Below, in pieces: positions 32,701-44,350 of a stretch of 64,000 nt of DNA (positions within the stretch are counted from its first letter, which is position 1; every line of letters begins with the position of its first letter). The position numbers and the translations under genes were made by a program. The stretch covers positions 992,001-1,056,000 of the forward strand of contig MU271145.1 in NCBI GenBank assembly GCA_021432605.1, read 5' to 3'. This DNA comes from Coniochaeta sp. PMI_546. Lineage: Eukaryota; Ascomycota; Sordariomycetes; Coniochaetales; Coniochaetaceae. The notes beneath the pieces are model-generated. The model ran no database searches and was not told the origin of the DNA. It saw nothing but the letters and a program-made list of their open reading frames with translations.

Positions 32701-34868
32701 AAGAATATGATGCTAGGTTGGGTTCTGCGAGCCTCCTCAAAAAGCAAGCGCAGTTGTTTTTCCGCCTCACCAACCCATTTACTGAGAGCATCGGCTCCCT
32801 TGCGCATGTAGAAGGTGATTTTGCGGCCACCAGTGCCAACAGAGTTGGCCAGTGCCCTGGCGAGAAGTGTTTTGCCAGTTCCCGGAGGACCGTGGAAAAG
32901 GACCCCCCGTGGGGGAGTGACATGGAACCTCTGAAAGAGCTCAGGGTACAGCAGCGGGAGTTGGACCATCTCCTTGAGCTGGTCGATATGCCCTTGAAGA
33001 CCACCCACTTTGCTGAAGTCGACGTTCAAGTCAACCCCAAGAGGATCGGCATCGGCCAAAGCTTTCTGGTTCTTGACCTTGCCAACGTTAGGGGTCGCTC
33101 CGCCGATTCCTCCAGCATCAGCTGCTGCTGCTGCACCGGGAACGCCGAATAAGCCGATGGGAGGAGCAGCGCTTGTCGGAGTCATCCCGACCGCACCACC
33201 AACACCGGATCTCTGGACCATCTCATCATCGCTGCTGTCGGAGTCGACGCCTCCGGTGGCACCAGTACCCCATGGGCCGCCCAGCAGAGAACCAGCTCCG
33301 CCGCCGCCGCCAAAAGGGCCATATGTAGTGTTGAAACCTCGTTCCCAGCCTCCAGTTGCGCCACCGCGACCGCCTTTGCGACGAGCCGGAGTCTGGGCAG
33401 GTTCATCGTCATCTTCAATCTCAAAAGCTGCAGGATCAATAGCCTTGATACTGTAATCCACGGGTTTGGTGGCACGTCTTCGTTTAGCGGTTGGTTGCTC
33501 GTACTGGATAGAAGGTGACCGCTGACGGCGTCGGCGAGGTCGTCGAGAGCGAGAGCTCTCTCTAAGTTCCTCGAGCTCATCAGCCAGTTCGTCTTTGTCC
33601 AGCTCGACTTCTTCGTCTCCAGAATCCTGGTTGCGCTGAGATCTCCTGGTCGAAGCGCGGCCTTTAAGCTGGGAGCCAGCAGCACGCCTACCACGGGGAG
33701 TGGGGCTGGATGATTCATCCATATTGTGGTCTGCGGCTTTGTTGGCCGCCCCATCATCGGAACCCTCATCGTCCCCGGGTTCGAAATCGCTACTTGGTTC
33801 CTGCAACGATTTGCGGCTTCTCGTCTTCCGCGTCAGGCGGCGCCTGCCGGCATTCACGTCTGTTTCGTCGTCGGCTTCCTGGGTGGCTGCGACTTGAGAC
33901 ATGCTTGCCCTCGCTGCGCGTGTACGCCGAGTGATCGGACCCACATCGTCGTCGTCTTCATCATCAACGACGGCCGGCTGAACTTCTGCTTCAGGTGCTT
34001 CTTCAGCGAGTGCATCCTTCATGTCATCATCGCCGCCTTCTTCGGCATTTTCAACTTCAACTTCAACATCAGCAGCCTCCTGCACTTCCTGATCGCCTTG
34101 ACCATCCTGGAGGTCTCCGTCAACTTGATCCGCCTCGTCCTCTTCTTTCGGTTCCGTCTCTTGAGTCGCCTCTTCAATTGGAGCGGGTGGCTTCTTGACA
34201 CCCTTGGCGCCACGCGTAGCTCTACCGGACCGTCCGGCAGTCTCAGGGCTCTTGCTACGAGACGCGCGACTGGGGATGGCGTGTCGGCCGGAGTTCGAGA
34301 GCTCAAGCAGCGGCTCCTCGGTCTCTTCGGTTCTGGCTCTTGTTGCGCGGCGAGTCGGGGCGGCCGCTGCCGGCTTTCCACGTTCTAAGTTTGCCAGTCT
34401 ACCTGCTTGTGTCTTTAAAACGACAATCTTGCGCTTCGGCTGTCCTGACGGTTTGGCAGGCAACGCATCAAGATCGTCGTCATCATTATCCGACTCTGGA
34501 ACAACATCCTCCTCCTCGACGGAACTTTCTTTGTACGACATGTGCTTCACGGCAGCTTTCCTCATGCGCCGACCTGTGGCACCTACTGGAATGTCATCGT
34601 CCTCTTCTTCCTCATGCTCCTCTTCTCCGAATGAAACGTCTTCGCTCTCCGACATCTCGTCCTCGTCATCCTCAATATCGGAGCCTCGGTACCTGTTGGT
34701 TCGCTTGCCTCTCTGTGAGCCGCCTGACCTCTTGGGCCTGGCGGTGCGAGACCGTTTCGCACTCGGTTTGCGGGGACGTTCCTCGGTCGGGTCAAAATTC
34801 TCATCCTCGGAGTCCGACTTGTTAGGATCGAAGCCCTCGAGGATGTCGCGCTTTCGTTTGCTGGGCAT
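29710..34868 (-). CDS. YTA7: YTA7/ATAD2-type AAA ATPase with bromodomain
   Basis: Nuclear AAA ATPase that handles histone H3-H4 and shapes nucleosome density (Yta7 in budding yeast, Abo1 in fission yeast, ATAD2 in animals). Exons 31878-34868, 31554-31826 and 29710-31500; 1,684 residues. The N-terminal 550 residues are acidic/basic and disordered. AAA1 has Walker A GPPGTGKTLL (about residue 660) and Walker B SIIFFDEIDGLAP (about 717). AAA2 has GKPGMGQTYL (about 958), where the Walker lysine is Gln, as expected for the inactive second ring. Exon 3 carries the bromodomain (about 1140-1280: FRQPVIPINQIAYLFDES, then FYADINRLYNDAKNIGD). The C-terminus is Ser/Gln-rich, then ends in a helical segment (VVDEAGLARFLDMIAEKTSG). 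Confidence 0.96.
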
Positions 34869-36308
34869 CTTGAGACCACAGCGATCGTTGTCTTATGGGA
34901 GTTGATACTTGCTGTGATGTAGGACTGTTGAGAAGTCGAGCAATGCGGGAGGTAGGGACTGGTTTGATGCTACCCAGAGTTCCTGTCAGCATGTTGCTGG
35001 CGGTAACATTATGGCGCAGATCATCGCGTTGCGATCCCCAGAGTACAAAGTGGTGACCATAGAGTGGAAGTGTATGTACTTACACGTTCAGCAGTTTCAA
35101 AGGGTGGTGAATGGCCCTTTCTTAGCTAGCAGCCTTGAAAAAGGGTAGAGCGTGAAGCAAGGGAGTATCGCGCGAGATGGAGATGAGATAGTGATGGCAT
35201 ATGGTCGAGTTAATGCAAACGCCAATGCAAAATAGTCGATGTGCAGTCTCTACGATGGCCAAAGCAAAAGGTGATGTGCACTGGGGGTGCTGGCTGTGGA
35301 GGATGATGGCGACTCCTTGCGAGGAAACCTGGTACAAAGGAGGTGCAGAGGCCGTCCTAGTAAAACGGGAGAGTCGCGCGTTCTTCGCGGCGCTAGGAGG
35401 CAAATATGTGGATCATCGATTCACTTTGACCAATCGGCGCCAGTTTATGGCCGCTCTTGGTCCGAGCTTTACAGGCAACAGCTCTCACCTGGAGATCACC
35501 TCAAAAAATCATAATTCGCGATCTTTCAACATCGACATCGCGACAAGGTGAGCATGTTGAATTGACGGGCCATCAAGAAGATTTTTGAATCTTTCTGAAA
35601 GAGTCTGAGTAGCTCGTATTTCACCACAATATGTACCATAGTCAATGTAGCCGAAGAACTCCATGTGGATGAGCTATTCTATTTGGCGCAAATATCAAAT
35701 GATCAAAGAAGACGCGATTTAAGAAGCATCGCGACGAGATGCTTTTAAAATACCATGCCGTCATGCCTCCTGGTGTTTTGTTGGAGTCGGTTGTCAGAAT
35801 GGCATATCGGTGCTTGTGGAGAAAACCCCACGTGGCGAGGAGTGCGGCTCAACGGGCAGCAGTCTAGTCTACGACCCGGATCGAACTCAGGACTGGCTTT
35901 GCACAGACCACCTCAGGAGGGTACGGAGGAGTGTCATATGGTCGAGCTTTCGCACGTCTTCGAGGGTTTTTTAACTTCGAGCTCACATCGGCTGAAGCAA
36001 CAAATGCCCCACTTTTCTAGTCTTGAAGGTCGGGGTTTGATGTAACAAGAGAAGCTCCCGAAGATCAAACCTCACTCTTTCAAGTCCATGTAGGTTGACT
36101 GAATAGTTATTGCCATGACAAAGTACTGGTGTTCGCACCTTTGTAGGGAGCTAGTATTCCTCCTGACAGGCCGACTTCTCTCGAAAACAGCAGCCTCTCT
36201 CGATGAAGCTATATTCTGTAGCAACACCAGCTCCACCACCACCACCACCAAGATATACTCCAGGCGCAGAACCCCTCATCTCTGCATATTGTCATGATCT
36301 CAACAGCT
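34869..36308. other. gene-poor spacer upstream of YTA7
   Basis: About 1.4 kb containing the YTA7 promoter and the RPA49 3' UTR. A plus-strand frame at 35201-35551 and its antisense partner look like chance frames. A minus-strand AGTTCGATCC near 35877-35886 resembles a tRNA T-loop, but its stem does not pair and no clover-leaf could be built. Confidence 0.45.
36233..36250 (+). repeat. (CCA)6 microsatellite
   Basis: Six perfect CCA units directly next to the 3' side of the RPA49 gene. Ordinary simple repeat. Confidence 0.9.
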
Positions 36309-37757
36309 CTACCTCTGCCTATGTGCTCTCAGACGAGGGAATATCAGCGGTATCGAAAGCTTGGCGAAGTGGATGACGGTGTCACCCTTCTTCGACTGCC
36401 GCGTCCTAGCACCAATCTCTTGGAAATACTGGTTGATCTGCTTCTGCTCCAGCTTGAGATCCTCCTTGATATCATACGTATCCACATCGAAAGAGTCGAT
36501 GATGCTCGCAAACACGCAGCAGTGGGTGAAGAGCAGATCCATGTGCAGCTTGCGCATGACTCCGTTATCCGAAAACTTGCGCCGAATGTTTTCGATGACA
36601 ACTTCCGGTGCCGGCGCCATCTGGTCCCGCAGCTTATCGCGTTGCGCGATGCTCTTGGTACCTCGTTCCTTGCCCATTCTTGCCGAGTTGTAGAATACGA
36701 TCAACCACAGGTAATAGCGTAGGATCTTCAGGCGGAGAGATGCACTGTCACCGGCGGCCACGCGGTTCACGCGGTTTGCGACGAAACGGGAGACAACCTC
36801 TATCGGCTCTCCCTTCTTGGTCTTCTCCTGCCAGTCGAGAATGGGTATGGCGTTGAGCACCTCGGTGCCAATGATTTCCCTGGGGTTGTACACATCCTCC
36901 ACATCTTGTGCCTGGTAGTTGCCCTTGGGCACCGGTCGGGCCTGGTCGATAACGGCTTGCAGCTCGTCGCGAGTCGCCATGTTCGCCGTTGAGTCCTTGA
37001 TCGAGTCCATAAGCGCCAAGTCGGCGGCATTCATTTTCCTGGGCGTGCCGTCTTGATTCCTGCCTTGATCGATAGCATTCTCCGTTTTCGATGCAATCGC
37101 CCTCTTGGCCTTCTTTGTACCAAATGCTTGGCCCAGTGCGTCCCTCGCCTCGGCGCGGTTCTGTAAGATGTCAGTGACTGTAGACAGAACAGATTGAAGA
37201 TAACTGCACGAACCTCTCTTTCGGCTGGCCCAGTAAATTCTGCGTCCCCGGCCTTCCGAGAACGAACAAGTCCACGGACAACCATCTTCCTAGCCTCGAT
37301 GACCTTCAAGTCCCCTGATGATGGGTCGAATACGGCAACATAGTGTTTGAGTAATGATTCTGTGCCTTTCGGTCTATCCTCTCTCGCTGTATAGTCTAGG
37401 GTGTGGTGTGAAGTCGAGTGCAATAGGATATCTTTTGGAGGCCCTTGCGAGCTCTGTTTCCTCTTCTTCGCCGCGTTGGCCTCCTTCTTGGCATAAGGAT
37501 GGAATTGGACATCTTCGGGGACAACCAGACCAGGCGTGGTAGCTAATAATGTCAGAAAAGGCGTCCAGGCCACCGAAGCAAGTAAAAGAGGCCTTACCAA
37601 GCACTGGAGGGGAGAATTTGGGCCTCACGACGGAGGAGACTGAGATAGTGTGGGGTAGCGACGGTGGTGCTGCTGAAATGGAGACCTTCTTCTTTTTGGT
37701 TGCTTCGGTCGATGGCTCTTCCGGCCTCTTCCTCTTCTTAGCTGCAGACTCCGCCAT
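36309..37757 (-). CDS. RPA49: RNA polymerase I subunit RPA49
   Basis: Pol I-specific subunit with TFIIE/TFIIF-like roles in rDNA initiation and elongation; nucleolar. Exons 37598-37757, 37214-37542 and 36309-37160; 446 residues. The start at 37757 gives a Lys-rich disordered head (MAESAAKKRKRPEEPS). The dimerisation half has HTLDYTAREDRP, the strand pattern YVAVFDPSSGDLKVIEARKM and VVRGLVRSRK. The linker NRAEARDALGQAFGTKKAKR is the strongest family signature and is formed across intron 2, whose donor is the unusual GTTCGT. The C-terminal winged-helix half has FVANRVNRVAAGDS and LKILRYYLWLIVFYNSARMG. Confidence 0.95.
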
Positions 37758-38689
37758 GGCTAAAGAGAAAGTCTGTGGTGTTTTGTCGCCTTAACAATGG
37801 TGACCGGCGTTGCGTGGGTGCTGGTGTTGGTAGAGATGTTCGTAAAGTGGCAGAACGAACCAATTTTTCAGTGGACCCGGCTGCACTGCCAGCCGTCTAA
37901 CTGTTAGCTTCCGGCAAGCTCACCGCCTAACATACCTACCTTATGCATGTACCTTTGTACCTGGAACCTCAAAAACCTTTTGTCTCCCCCACCATGTCAC
38001 TGTGTCGTCAGTGCGAGGGCACCAAAGTTTATCAATGCTGCCGGAAATCATTGAGGGCTTGCGGAAGCTGCTCGAGATGCATGCTTCATGAGACAGTACT
38101 TGCCGAGAGGATCCCTTGTTATAGTTCAAAGTCAAGGCTCTAGGTAGTCTTAGAAGGGGAGCAAGGCTTGAAAACTGATTAACCATTGAGAATTGTGTAT
38201 ACCAGTACGTCGCGATGCAGCAAACAGCTCGAGGTGACCAGTCTGAATCTTACTGGGACAATTGTTGAGCACACGCGATGTTGGTTAGATGTAGACATAG
38301 TTCCAAAGAACATGGCGTACAGTATGGATCACAACGATCACAGGGAGAGGAACATAATACGAGAACGTGATTGGTGGTCCCAAATGGAAGGCAATACTGC
38401 ATTGATGGTTTCTCTCTCAGCAAACTGTGTGGTATCCGGTCTGCATCCTAGGCGAGGCAAAAAAGCTTCCAACTCGATTCCTGCAAACATCCCGTTGTCG
38501 ACTCGACTGTCTTGACAAGCTACAGTTTCCTTTAGACCAATTCCATCCTCCAAATGCCACAAGAGCGTGCCGCCAGGGTGATTCGAACTTCGAAGCAGTG
38601 ACTGACGCGAGCGATTCCGCAATGTGTGGTTTGCCAGTTGTCATGGTGGGTGGGTGGCAGATCCGGTAGGCCGAGTTGAGGTGAGTTGT
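37758..38689. other. spacer between RPA49 and eL41
   Basis: About 930 bases with RPA49 promoter on the left and eL41 3' UTR on the right. Small frames only; none supported. Confidence 0.45.
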
Positions 38690-38824
38690 TTACTTGCTGT
38701 AGAACTGTTAGAGATGCCAAACTTAAGCAGCGAGGTTCAAGCAATAGACTTACGATCTAGCCCTCATCTTTCTCCTCTTACGCTTCAGACGCCGAACTCG
38801 CTTCTTTCTCCACTTGGCTCTCAT
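38690..38824 (-). CDS. RPL41: cytosolic 60S ribosomal protein eL41
   Basis: The smallest ribosomal protein, a single basic helix. Exon 38754-38824 encodes MRAKWRKKRVRRLKRKRR and KMRAR plus two bases of a Ser codon. The intron (donor GTAAGT, acceptor CTACAG) is followed by a seven-base coding exon, 38690-38696, that supplies the last base of Ser, then Lys and TAA. The 25-residue product matches the near-invariant eukaryotic eL41 sequence, so the call is firm despite its size. A second intron lies in the 5' UTR just upstream. No gene-size open frame marks this locus, so it is easily lost in automated annotation. Confidence 0.97.
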
Positions 38825-38836
38825 CTTGAACGTGAG

Positions 38837-39014
38837 CTATGAGGCGGGGTTAGCGATGATGTCAATTAGTGACGGCGGGGAGCTTCGTAGGAACCGCACG
38901 CGAGCAGCTCGAAAGCAGCAAGCGCTGCGGTGACATTGCCGAGCGAGCCCAACAAGGCATCTACTCGTCAAATCCCCTTCGATGCGGGGGCAATTGGATG
39001 GAAGGCATACTTAC
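38837..39014 (-). other. intron in the 5' UTR of eL41
   Basis: On the minus strand a GTAAGTATG donor at 39014 and a CTCATAG acceptor at 38837 bound a 178-base interval with a GCTAAC branch-like site near its end. The start codon lies 13 bases after the acceptor. Leader introns are common in fungal ribosomal protein genes. Confidence 0.75.
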
Positions 39015-39629
39015 TTGAAGATGGGATCTTGGTGATGTGAGCTGTAGAAGGAAAGAGGGAAGTTTGGAGAAGAATTGTGCCTACTTGTAGGTTATTTGTG
39101 GGCGGGGAAGCCCTCGGCAGTCACGTGAGTGAGTTGGTTCGCGGTGGGGGACCTGCGACTGATGACCTAACACTGTCCAAGCTTCCAGTTGTCGGAGCAG
39201 GTACTGTAGGTTTCTCAGAAACTCAATCGGGCATCCACGTTGGTAATCTTGGCTCCGCAGAAAGTGACCTACACGTTAGGTGCAGGTGGTCGAACGTGGC
39301 ACATCGCGAGAGGCTGTGCACGGGAGCGTGCATTTTGAAGTGTAGATGTAATCTTGCTGAGATGGCAAACCTCTAATGTGCCCGTCAGTCACCTGTGTAA
39401 TCGCATCTCCATGTTTTAGACCAGAGTTGTGCCTAGCTCAATTACATCGATGATGCCTTGCTCGCCTACGGAGCAAACCCCGACTTCAGAACAACACACC
39501 GACGGTGCTGGCTGCAACCCTTAACCAGAACGCAAGTGCGCAATAATGCCCCTTAACCACGTCATGTAACTCAATTATCGGGTCTCCAGGTTCGAGTCGA
39601 CGCACAGCAAAGAAAGCTCGAGAGCTTTA
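39015..39629. other. eL41 promoter and SDR 3' region
   Basis: About 600 bases. A plus-strand frame at 39077-39376 shows no family resemblance. No factor-binding element could be named with confidence. Confidence 0.4.
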
Positions 39630-40733
39630 CTAGAGCCTCGATTTCCTGTCCTTAGCGCTGTCATACCTCTTCCCTTCGTCTGCCTGCTCCTTAACGGAGA
39701 GGTCGGGTAGCTCAGCGGGCATAATCCGCCTTGGAGATGACCCTGGGATGAGTGAGTACTTCGAAAAATCTGTCACGCCGACATGTCTTCTGAGGAAATC
39801 TTCGTCCAGTTCTAGCTGCCCATTGACAACGGAGGCAGGCGCGTTCAGCATCTCGAGGATGGCGTCAGAAAATATAGTCGCCTTCCGTAAGTCACGAGCT
39901 TCCTCGGGGTTCTTCTTCACAAACTGTTCTGTTGCAGCCGATTCTATGGACTGCGTAGGCGTCAGCAACCAGGAGTGGAGTAGAAGTAGCCTCTTACTTA
40001 CCGCAGCGGGCCAGATGCTCGTAACAGCCATGTCGGTCAAACCCTGTCTCTCAAAGTCCATGGCGAGCCCCTTGGTAAGCACACTCATGCCCACCTTGCC
40101 CATGGCATAGGCCGTCTTTCCTCTGAAGAAGCGGCTGTAGATGGGCGGGCTGACGACGATTATACGCCCCTTTCGCTCTCGCTTGAGGTGCGGCAGTGCA
40201 GCCTGGACTGTCCCGTAGAGGCCTTCAGGATTGACTCGCTGCATGAGCTGGAAGCGCTTCATGGGTGTATCCTCAACGGAGGCCCACCATATCGCGCCTG
40301 AGTTGTAGACTAAGACATCGAGGCGACCGTACTTCTGTGAGCTGTTAGCCTCATGATTGAAAGCATAGTGTCAAGGGATCAACATGCCTCTACTGTCCCC
40401 GCCACCAATCTCTGCACACTCTCGTAGTCCCTCACATCGACTGCGATAGCCGTCGCCTCACCTCCGGCCTCTTTGATCTCACGCTCCACAGTGCTGATGG
40501 TTGATTGAGATGAATTCGGGTCGGGCGGGAATGGGTTGACCTTGGCGGCATCGCTGGTAGACTTTGCCGACACCACAACTGGTACATCACATCAGCGACT
40601 GTGTTGCAAGCTGACACGGGCTTTCATCACATGGGATCGACTCACCAGCATATCCAGCTTTGGCAAGGTCGATCGCGATTTGGCGGCCAATGCCTCTCGA
40701 GGCGCCCACAACCAGTGCAACTTGTCGAGCCAT
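39630..40733 (-). CDS. short-chain dehydrogenase/reductase (HSDL2-like)
   Basis: NAD(P)-dependent oxidoreductase; substrate unknown. Exons 40646-40733, 40388-40578, 40002-40334 and 39630-39950; 310 residues. MARQVALVVGASRGIGRQIA carries the TGxxxGIG-type cofactor motif (GASRGIG), YNSG replaces the usual NNAG, and YAMGK is the catalytic YxxxK with SPP before it as the Ser position. The C-terminal part (ASVVNGQLELDEDFLRRHVG) resembles peroxisomal HSDL2-like proteins without the sterol-carrier domain. It ends KSRL, an imperfect type-1 peroxisomal signal. Intron 2 is best read as a GC..AG intron (40335-40387), because that preserves VEKYGRLDVLVYN. Divergent from the kappa GST. Confidence 0.88.
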
Positions 40734-41053
40734 GATCTGCCACAATACCCAGTTGTTGCTAACCCGTCACATTGTTACGGAGCTTACAAGCAAGCCTAAA
40801 TACTCAGTACGGCATCATCTAAGTCTCTTTAAGATCTCGGCAAGAGGTGGTGATTAGTGATCCGGGGTAGCTGTTGTGGGGTTGGAGATGCCATGCGGAA
40901 TGGTGTGTGGGGTCCCGAGGTAACAGCTGTGAAACGACGAACCAGAGCTGACCTCGGTCGGCTCAAGAGTCCATATACATCTCGAGTCCTGGACCTGCAC
41001 AGCCAGTTCTTTTTGTAAACGAAGAGCGAAGGTGATATTGTGTGCTCGACAAC
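40734..41053. promoter_or_regulatory. divergent promoter, SDR / kappa GST
   Basis: 320 bases between opposed starts; possible shared control of two redox enzymes, by inference only. Confidence 0.45.
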
Positions 41054-41993
41054 ATGGGCGGCAAGATAGAAGCATATATCGATTTGGGTAAGTGATCTAT
41101 GCATACCCTTTGGCCAGAGCACGCCTATGAACTAACTCTGTCTTAGCTTCACTTTACAGCTATATAACTTTCGTTATACTGCAAGATGCGAGAGACACTC
41201 TTCGGTTGCATTCTGTCGAGGTAGAGTAAGTACCAATCTGCCATGATATTACCCCGTTTTGAGCATGAACAAAATGACTTACACAAACTGCAGATACCAC
41301 CCCGTCTTCCTCGGAGCTATCAACAATGGATCAGGCAATAAGCCGCCATGGACTCTCCCAGCAAAGGCAGCGTACGGCTGGAGGTATGATGGCACTCGCT
41401 CGCTGGAAAGGGTCGGCCTATCCCATCTCCAGCCACCGGCCGACATGATGGCCGCCGGCATGACAGTGCTCCCCATGCGAGCTCTATCATTCATCAAGAC
41501 TAGATATTCGCGAGAGACCTTCGAGACGGCCTTTTGCTACCTCTTCCACTGCTTCTGGGCTCCACCGAACCTGAACCTCTCGGACCCAGCAAACCTGACC
41601 AAGGCACTTTGCGATGTGCGTGCCGGGTTTCAGGGCATTCACAACCGGGGGGATTCGTCTGCCCCCCTGTTCAATCTGCACGAGGTTGATGCCATAATGC
41701 AGGCAACACAGACGAAGGAGATGAAGGATCTACTTCGTACTACGACGCAACAAGCCCTTGACCGTGGTGCATTTGGTGCCCCTTGGATCTGGGTAACGAA
41801 CTCAGCTGGGGAATCTGAACCCTTCTTTGGGAGCGACAGGTGAGAACACCACATCGACAAACCGCCGTCCGACAAAGTCTAACTTCTGTGTGCCAGGTTT
41901 CACTTTATATATAAGTTCCTCGGCTTGCCCTACAGAGATGTTACACTTCTACCTCCCAGCTTAGACGCTGGAGAAGGTAAATCGAAGTTGTAG
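41054..41993 (+). CDS. kappa-class glutathione S-transferase / DsbA-like isomerase
   Basis: Thioredoxin-fold enzyme of the GSTK/HCCA-isomerase group, conjugating or isomerising with glutathione; animal relatives are mitochondrial or peroxisomal. Exons 41054-41087, 41147-41225, 41294-41839 and 41897-41993; 251 residues. The N-terminus reads MGGKIEAYIDLASLYSYITF, with Ser in the place of the kappa catalytic serine (SPYS in animals, SLYS here). VEVEYHPVFLGAINNGSGNK is the typical second strand-loop. GAFGAPWIWV contains the cis-Pro loop, and FFGSDRFHFIYKFLGLPY near the end, spliced across intron 3, is a strong family mark. The product ends KSKL, which may be a weak peroxisomal signal. Confidence 0.93.
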
Positions 41994-42175
41994 ATGAGCG
42001 GTCGAATTTGTGATAAAACGTGCAGGATTTTCCGTGCACTTCCACCCTCTGCGTGAATCCCATGCCATGCAAATGTTGACACAACTCCATCCGGGTATAC
42101 ATGTCCCAACGCCAGTAAACCAGATGCGCCGTTCGTAGAGGCCCCATGAGCAAATCAGCGACAATTCTTCCCACC

Positions 42176-43201
42176 CTAGACCTTCCCAGCCAACCTCGCC
42201 CTTCTAGCCTCCTCTTCCCTCCTCGCCTCGCTCCTGGCCAAGAAGTCCTGCCTTCCGACAAAACTCGTCTTCGACTTGCCCGCCAACTCCAACTCATCCT
42301 TGATGCCCTCCTTATCCACATACCCGGCCCAGTCCATCCTGCTCTTCTCCACCGTATTCAGCTTCTTCGCCTCCGCCCGCGTCGCGAGCTCCCTAGCTCT
42401 CCTCAGCACGCCCATGCCCAAGTTAAGATCCGACCGCTGCTGCAACTGGTCCGTTACAGGCTCAAATATGGACCGAAAAGCTTTCCGCGGCATCCGCTTG
42501 GGCGGTTGCTCCCCATCCGTCGCAGCGTCTGGGTCGGCTTCGCCCAGCGACGCGAGGTAGAGCTTTGCCTCCGCCGAGTCGCGCGCCACGAGCTTCTCTT
42601 CCGTGTGCACCTTGCCGGCGAAGTTGTAGGTCCGCTTGATCCGTATCATAGAGTCCGAGTCCTTTGCCGCGTCGACAGCGACCGTCCCATCTCCTTGCTG
42701 CTGCGTGCCCTTGCTGGGGCTATCCTGTATTTGCGCCTCATCCCCGTGCTTTTCCGCCTCTTGCGCCGTCGATGTGGACACCGGCGCATCATTGAGCATC
42801 TGCTGCCACAGAGCGTCGACATCAATCGTGACGGGCCCTTTGACAGCCGCATATTTCTTCTCGACCTTCTCCTGCGCGCGCTGGCTCCTCGTCTTGATCA
42901 GCCCTCCCTCGCCACCCTCGTCGTCGTCGTAACCGTTTTGGCGTGTGGCCCGCTTCAACCGCTTCTTGCCCTTGCCGATGATGGCTTCGTCACCAGAGTT
43001 CTCGAACCCGGCATCTTCGGCTTCATCGTCGCCGGCTTGTTGTCGTTTCCGTTTGGTTGTGGCGGCCGGGTGGTCGGGAGTGGCGTCGGCCTCATCTTCG
43101 GATGGGGTCGACTCTCGCTCTGCGGCCTCTTCGGGCGCGAAGTCGGAGTCCTCCGAGGAGACGTAGTCTTCTTCTTGGTCTAGGATCGGTTCTGGCGGCA
43201 T
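42176..43201 (-). CDS. SWC5: SWR1-complex protein SWC5 (BCNT-C domain)
   Basis: Subunit of the SWR1 remodeller that exchanges H2A for H2A.Z; needed for its ATPase stimulation. Single exon, 341 residues. The N-terminal half is strongly acidic (LDQEEDYVSSEDSDFAPEEA) with a bipartite basic stretch (GKGKKRLKRATR). The motif ALWQQMLND and the strand KRTYNFAGKVHTEEKLV lead to the C-terminal BCNT-C domain: MDWAGYVDKEGIKDELELAG, then KTSFVGRQDFLARSEARREE. The W-x-x-Y and F-L-x-R positions of the domain are present. Converges on the kappa GST. Confidence 0.95.
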   Translation of the reverse strand: MPPEPILDQEEDYVSSEDSDFAPEEAAERESTPSEDEADATPDHPAATTKRKRQQAGDDEAEDAGFENSGDEAIIGKGKKRLKRATRQNGYDDDEGGEGGLIKTRSQRAQEKVEKKYAAVKGPVTIDVDALWQQMLNDAPVSTSTAQEAEKHGDEAQIQDSPSKGTQQQGDGTVAVDAAKDSDSMIRIKRTYNFAGKVHTEEKLVARDSAEAKLYLASLGEADPDAATDGEQPPKRMPRKAFRSIFEPVTDQLQQRSDLNLGMGVLRRARELATRAEAKKLNTVEKSRMDWAGYVDKEGIKDELELAGKSKTSFVGRQDFLARSEARREEEARRARLAGKV

Positions 43202-44350
43202 GTTGACTATGGGAGACTGGAAAGTAGTAAGTTTTCTTGGACTGTCGACAACTGAAGGATGCTTAATTGTAACAGCCGGAGTGTTCCTTCCCCAGATCGG
43301 CCAATCGGAGGTTTGCCGAGAGGGCTAGCCTTAAGCAGGGACTCGACCCACTTAATTACACTACCTTAGGTAACAACGTCTCTTCCTTTGTCCAGATCCA
43401 GCAGCAAAGGACACCAGGCAACGAAAAGTCAAGCAAAACGTTACAGTAATACCTCAGCTGAGAGAATACCTTAGGCAGAGCATCCGTCTTCACCTGGAGA
43501 TGGCAGCGTGTGTAGTAGGTTCCATACTAATAACTGACGCCAAGGCCATTTTAGTGTCTGTACAATACTAGCGCAAAGCTACTCTAACAAAATCTGTGCT
43601 CGTTCACAAGATAAACATAAGCAGATGAACACATGATGCTTCTCCTCGAAGCTTGAGATTGATACATATCTAGATCGCGAGTTGTGCATTCGGAGATAAT
43701 GGCGATAGACACAAGGATCGAGCTCGATCCGCAACACTACCAAGCCTCAACACGAGAGAGACTGGCCAACACTGGTATGCGCCATATCCTAGACTCTAGA
43801 ACGGACTCGTGATATCCTAGTTGGGATACCTGATGAATTATATCTGTGAGGTACTCTGTAATGTCTATTGAGACACATTGAAGGAGAGTCTACATTGCTA
43901 TGGAGCAATTCCGAGGACGCCAGAATCGACATATTGAGCAACAACGATACGCATGATCAACAGTCAGGTATTTCAAGGGAAAGTGAGTTAAAGTCGGTAC
44001 TTTAGGTACCTTGTAGGTGAATTGTTCCTGATTCCCAGTTTCATCTTCCAGTCAGACCTGGAGTAAACCCAAGATCCCCAAGTACTTGTCAGTGTGTCAT
44101 TCCTCGCCTCGATGGTCGTCTCCGAGGACAAAGGAAGGTGCAGCTGAATAACCCCTTAGTGGTTCATTGCACTTTCTATAGAGGTACACTCAGTTTCAAC
44201 AGTCTAGATTATTGCTCCTTTGTCCAAAGAGATTCTCGCCTATGAAAAGCCACGGATCTTCAGCTGTCTCCAGCGCAACTATCGTACCACTCGTTGCTCA
44301 ATCCGGTCCTCTCGAGATCCAACCCAAGTCGTCAGCATCAGCAAGTAACC
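43202..44350. other. gene-free stretch upstream of secreted-protein gene
   Basis: About 1.15 kb, more A/T-rich than the flanks, with no open frame of note. It includes the SWC5 promoter and, on the right, the promoter of the small secreted-protein gene. A minus-strand TCGAGTCC near 43340 resembles a tRNA T-loop but lacks the stem. Confidence 0.45.

Noticed and set aside
35860-35960. tRNA-like T-loop (AGTTCGATCC) on the minus strand
   Set aside because: Flanking bases do not form the T-stem, and no acceptor or anticodon arm could be paired.
38560-38640. TTCGAA-containing possible tRNA fragment
   Set aside because: The T-stem fails after the first pair and no matching acceptor stem is present.
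42146-43183. 345-codon plus-strand frame opposite SWC5
   Set aside because: Antisense of a clearly recognised SWC5 gene; Leu/Arg/Pro-rich as expected of a shadow.
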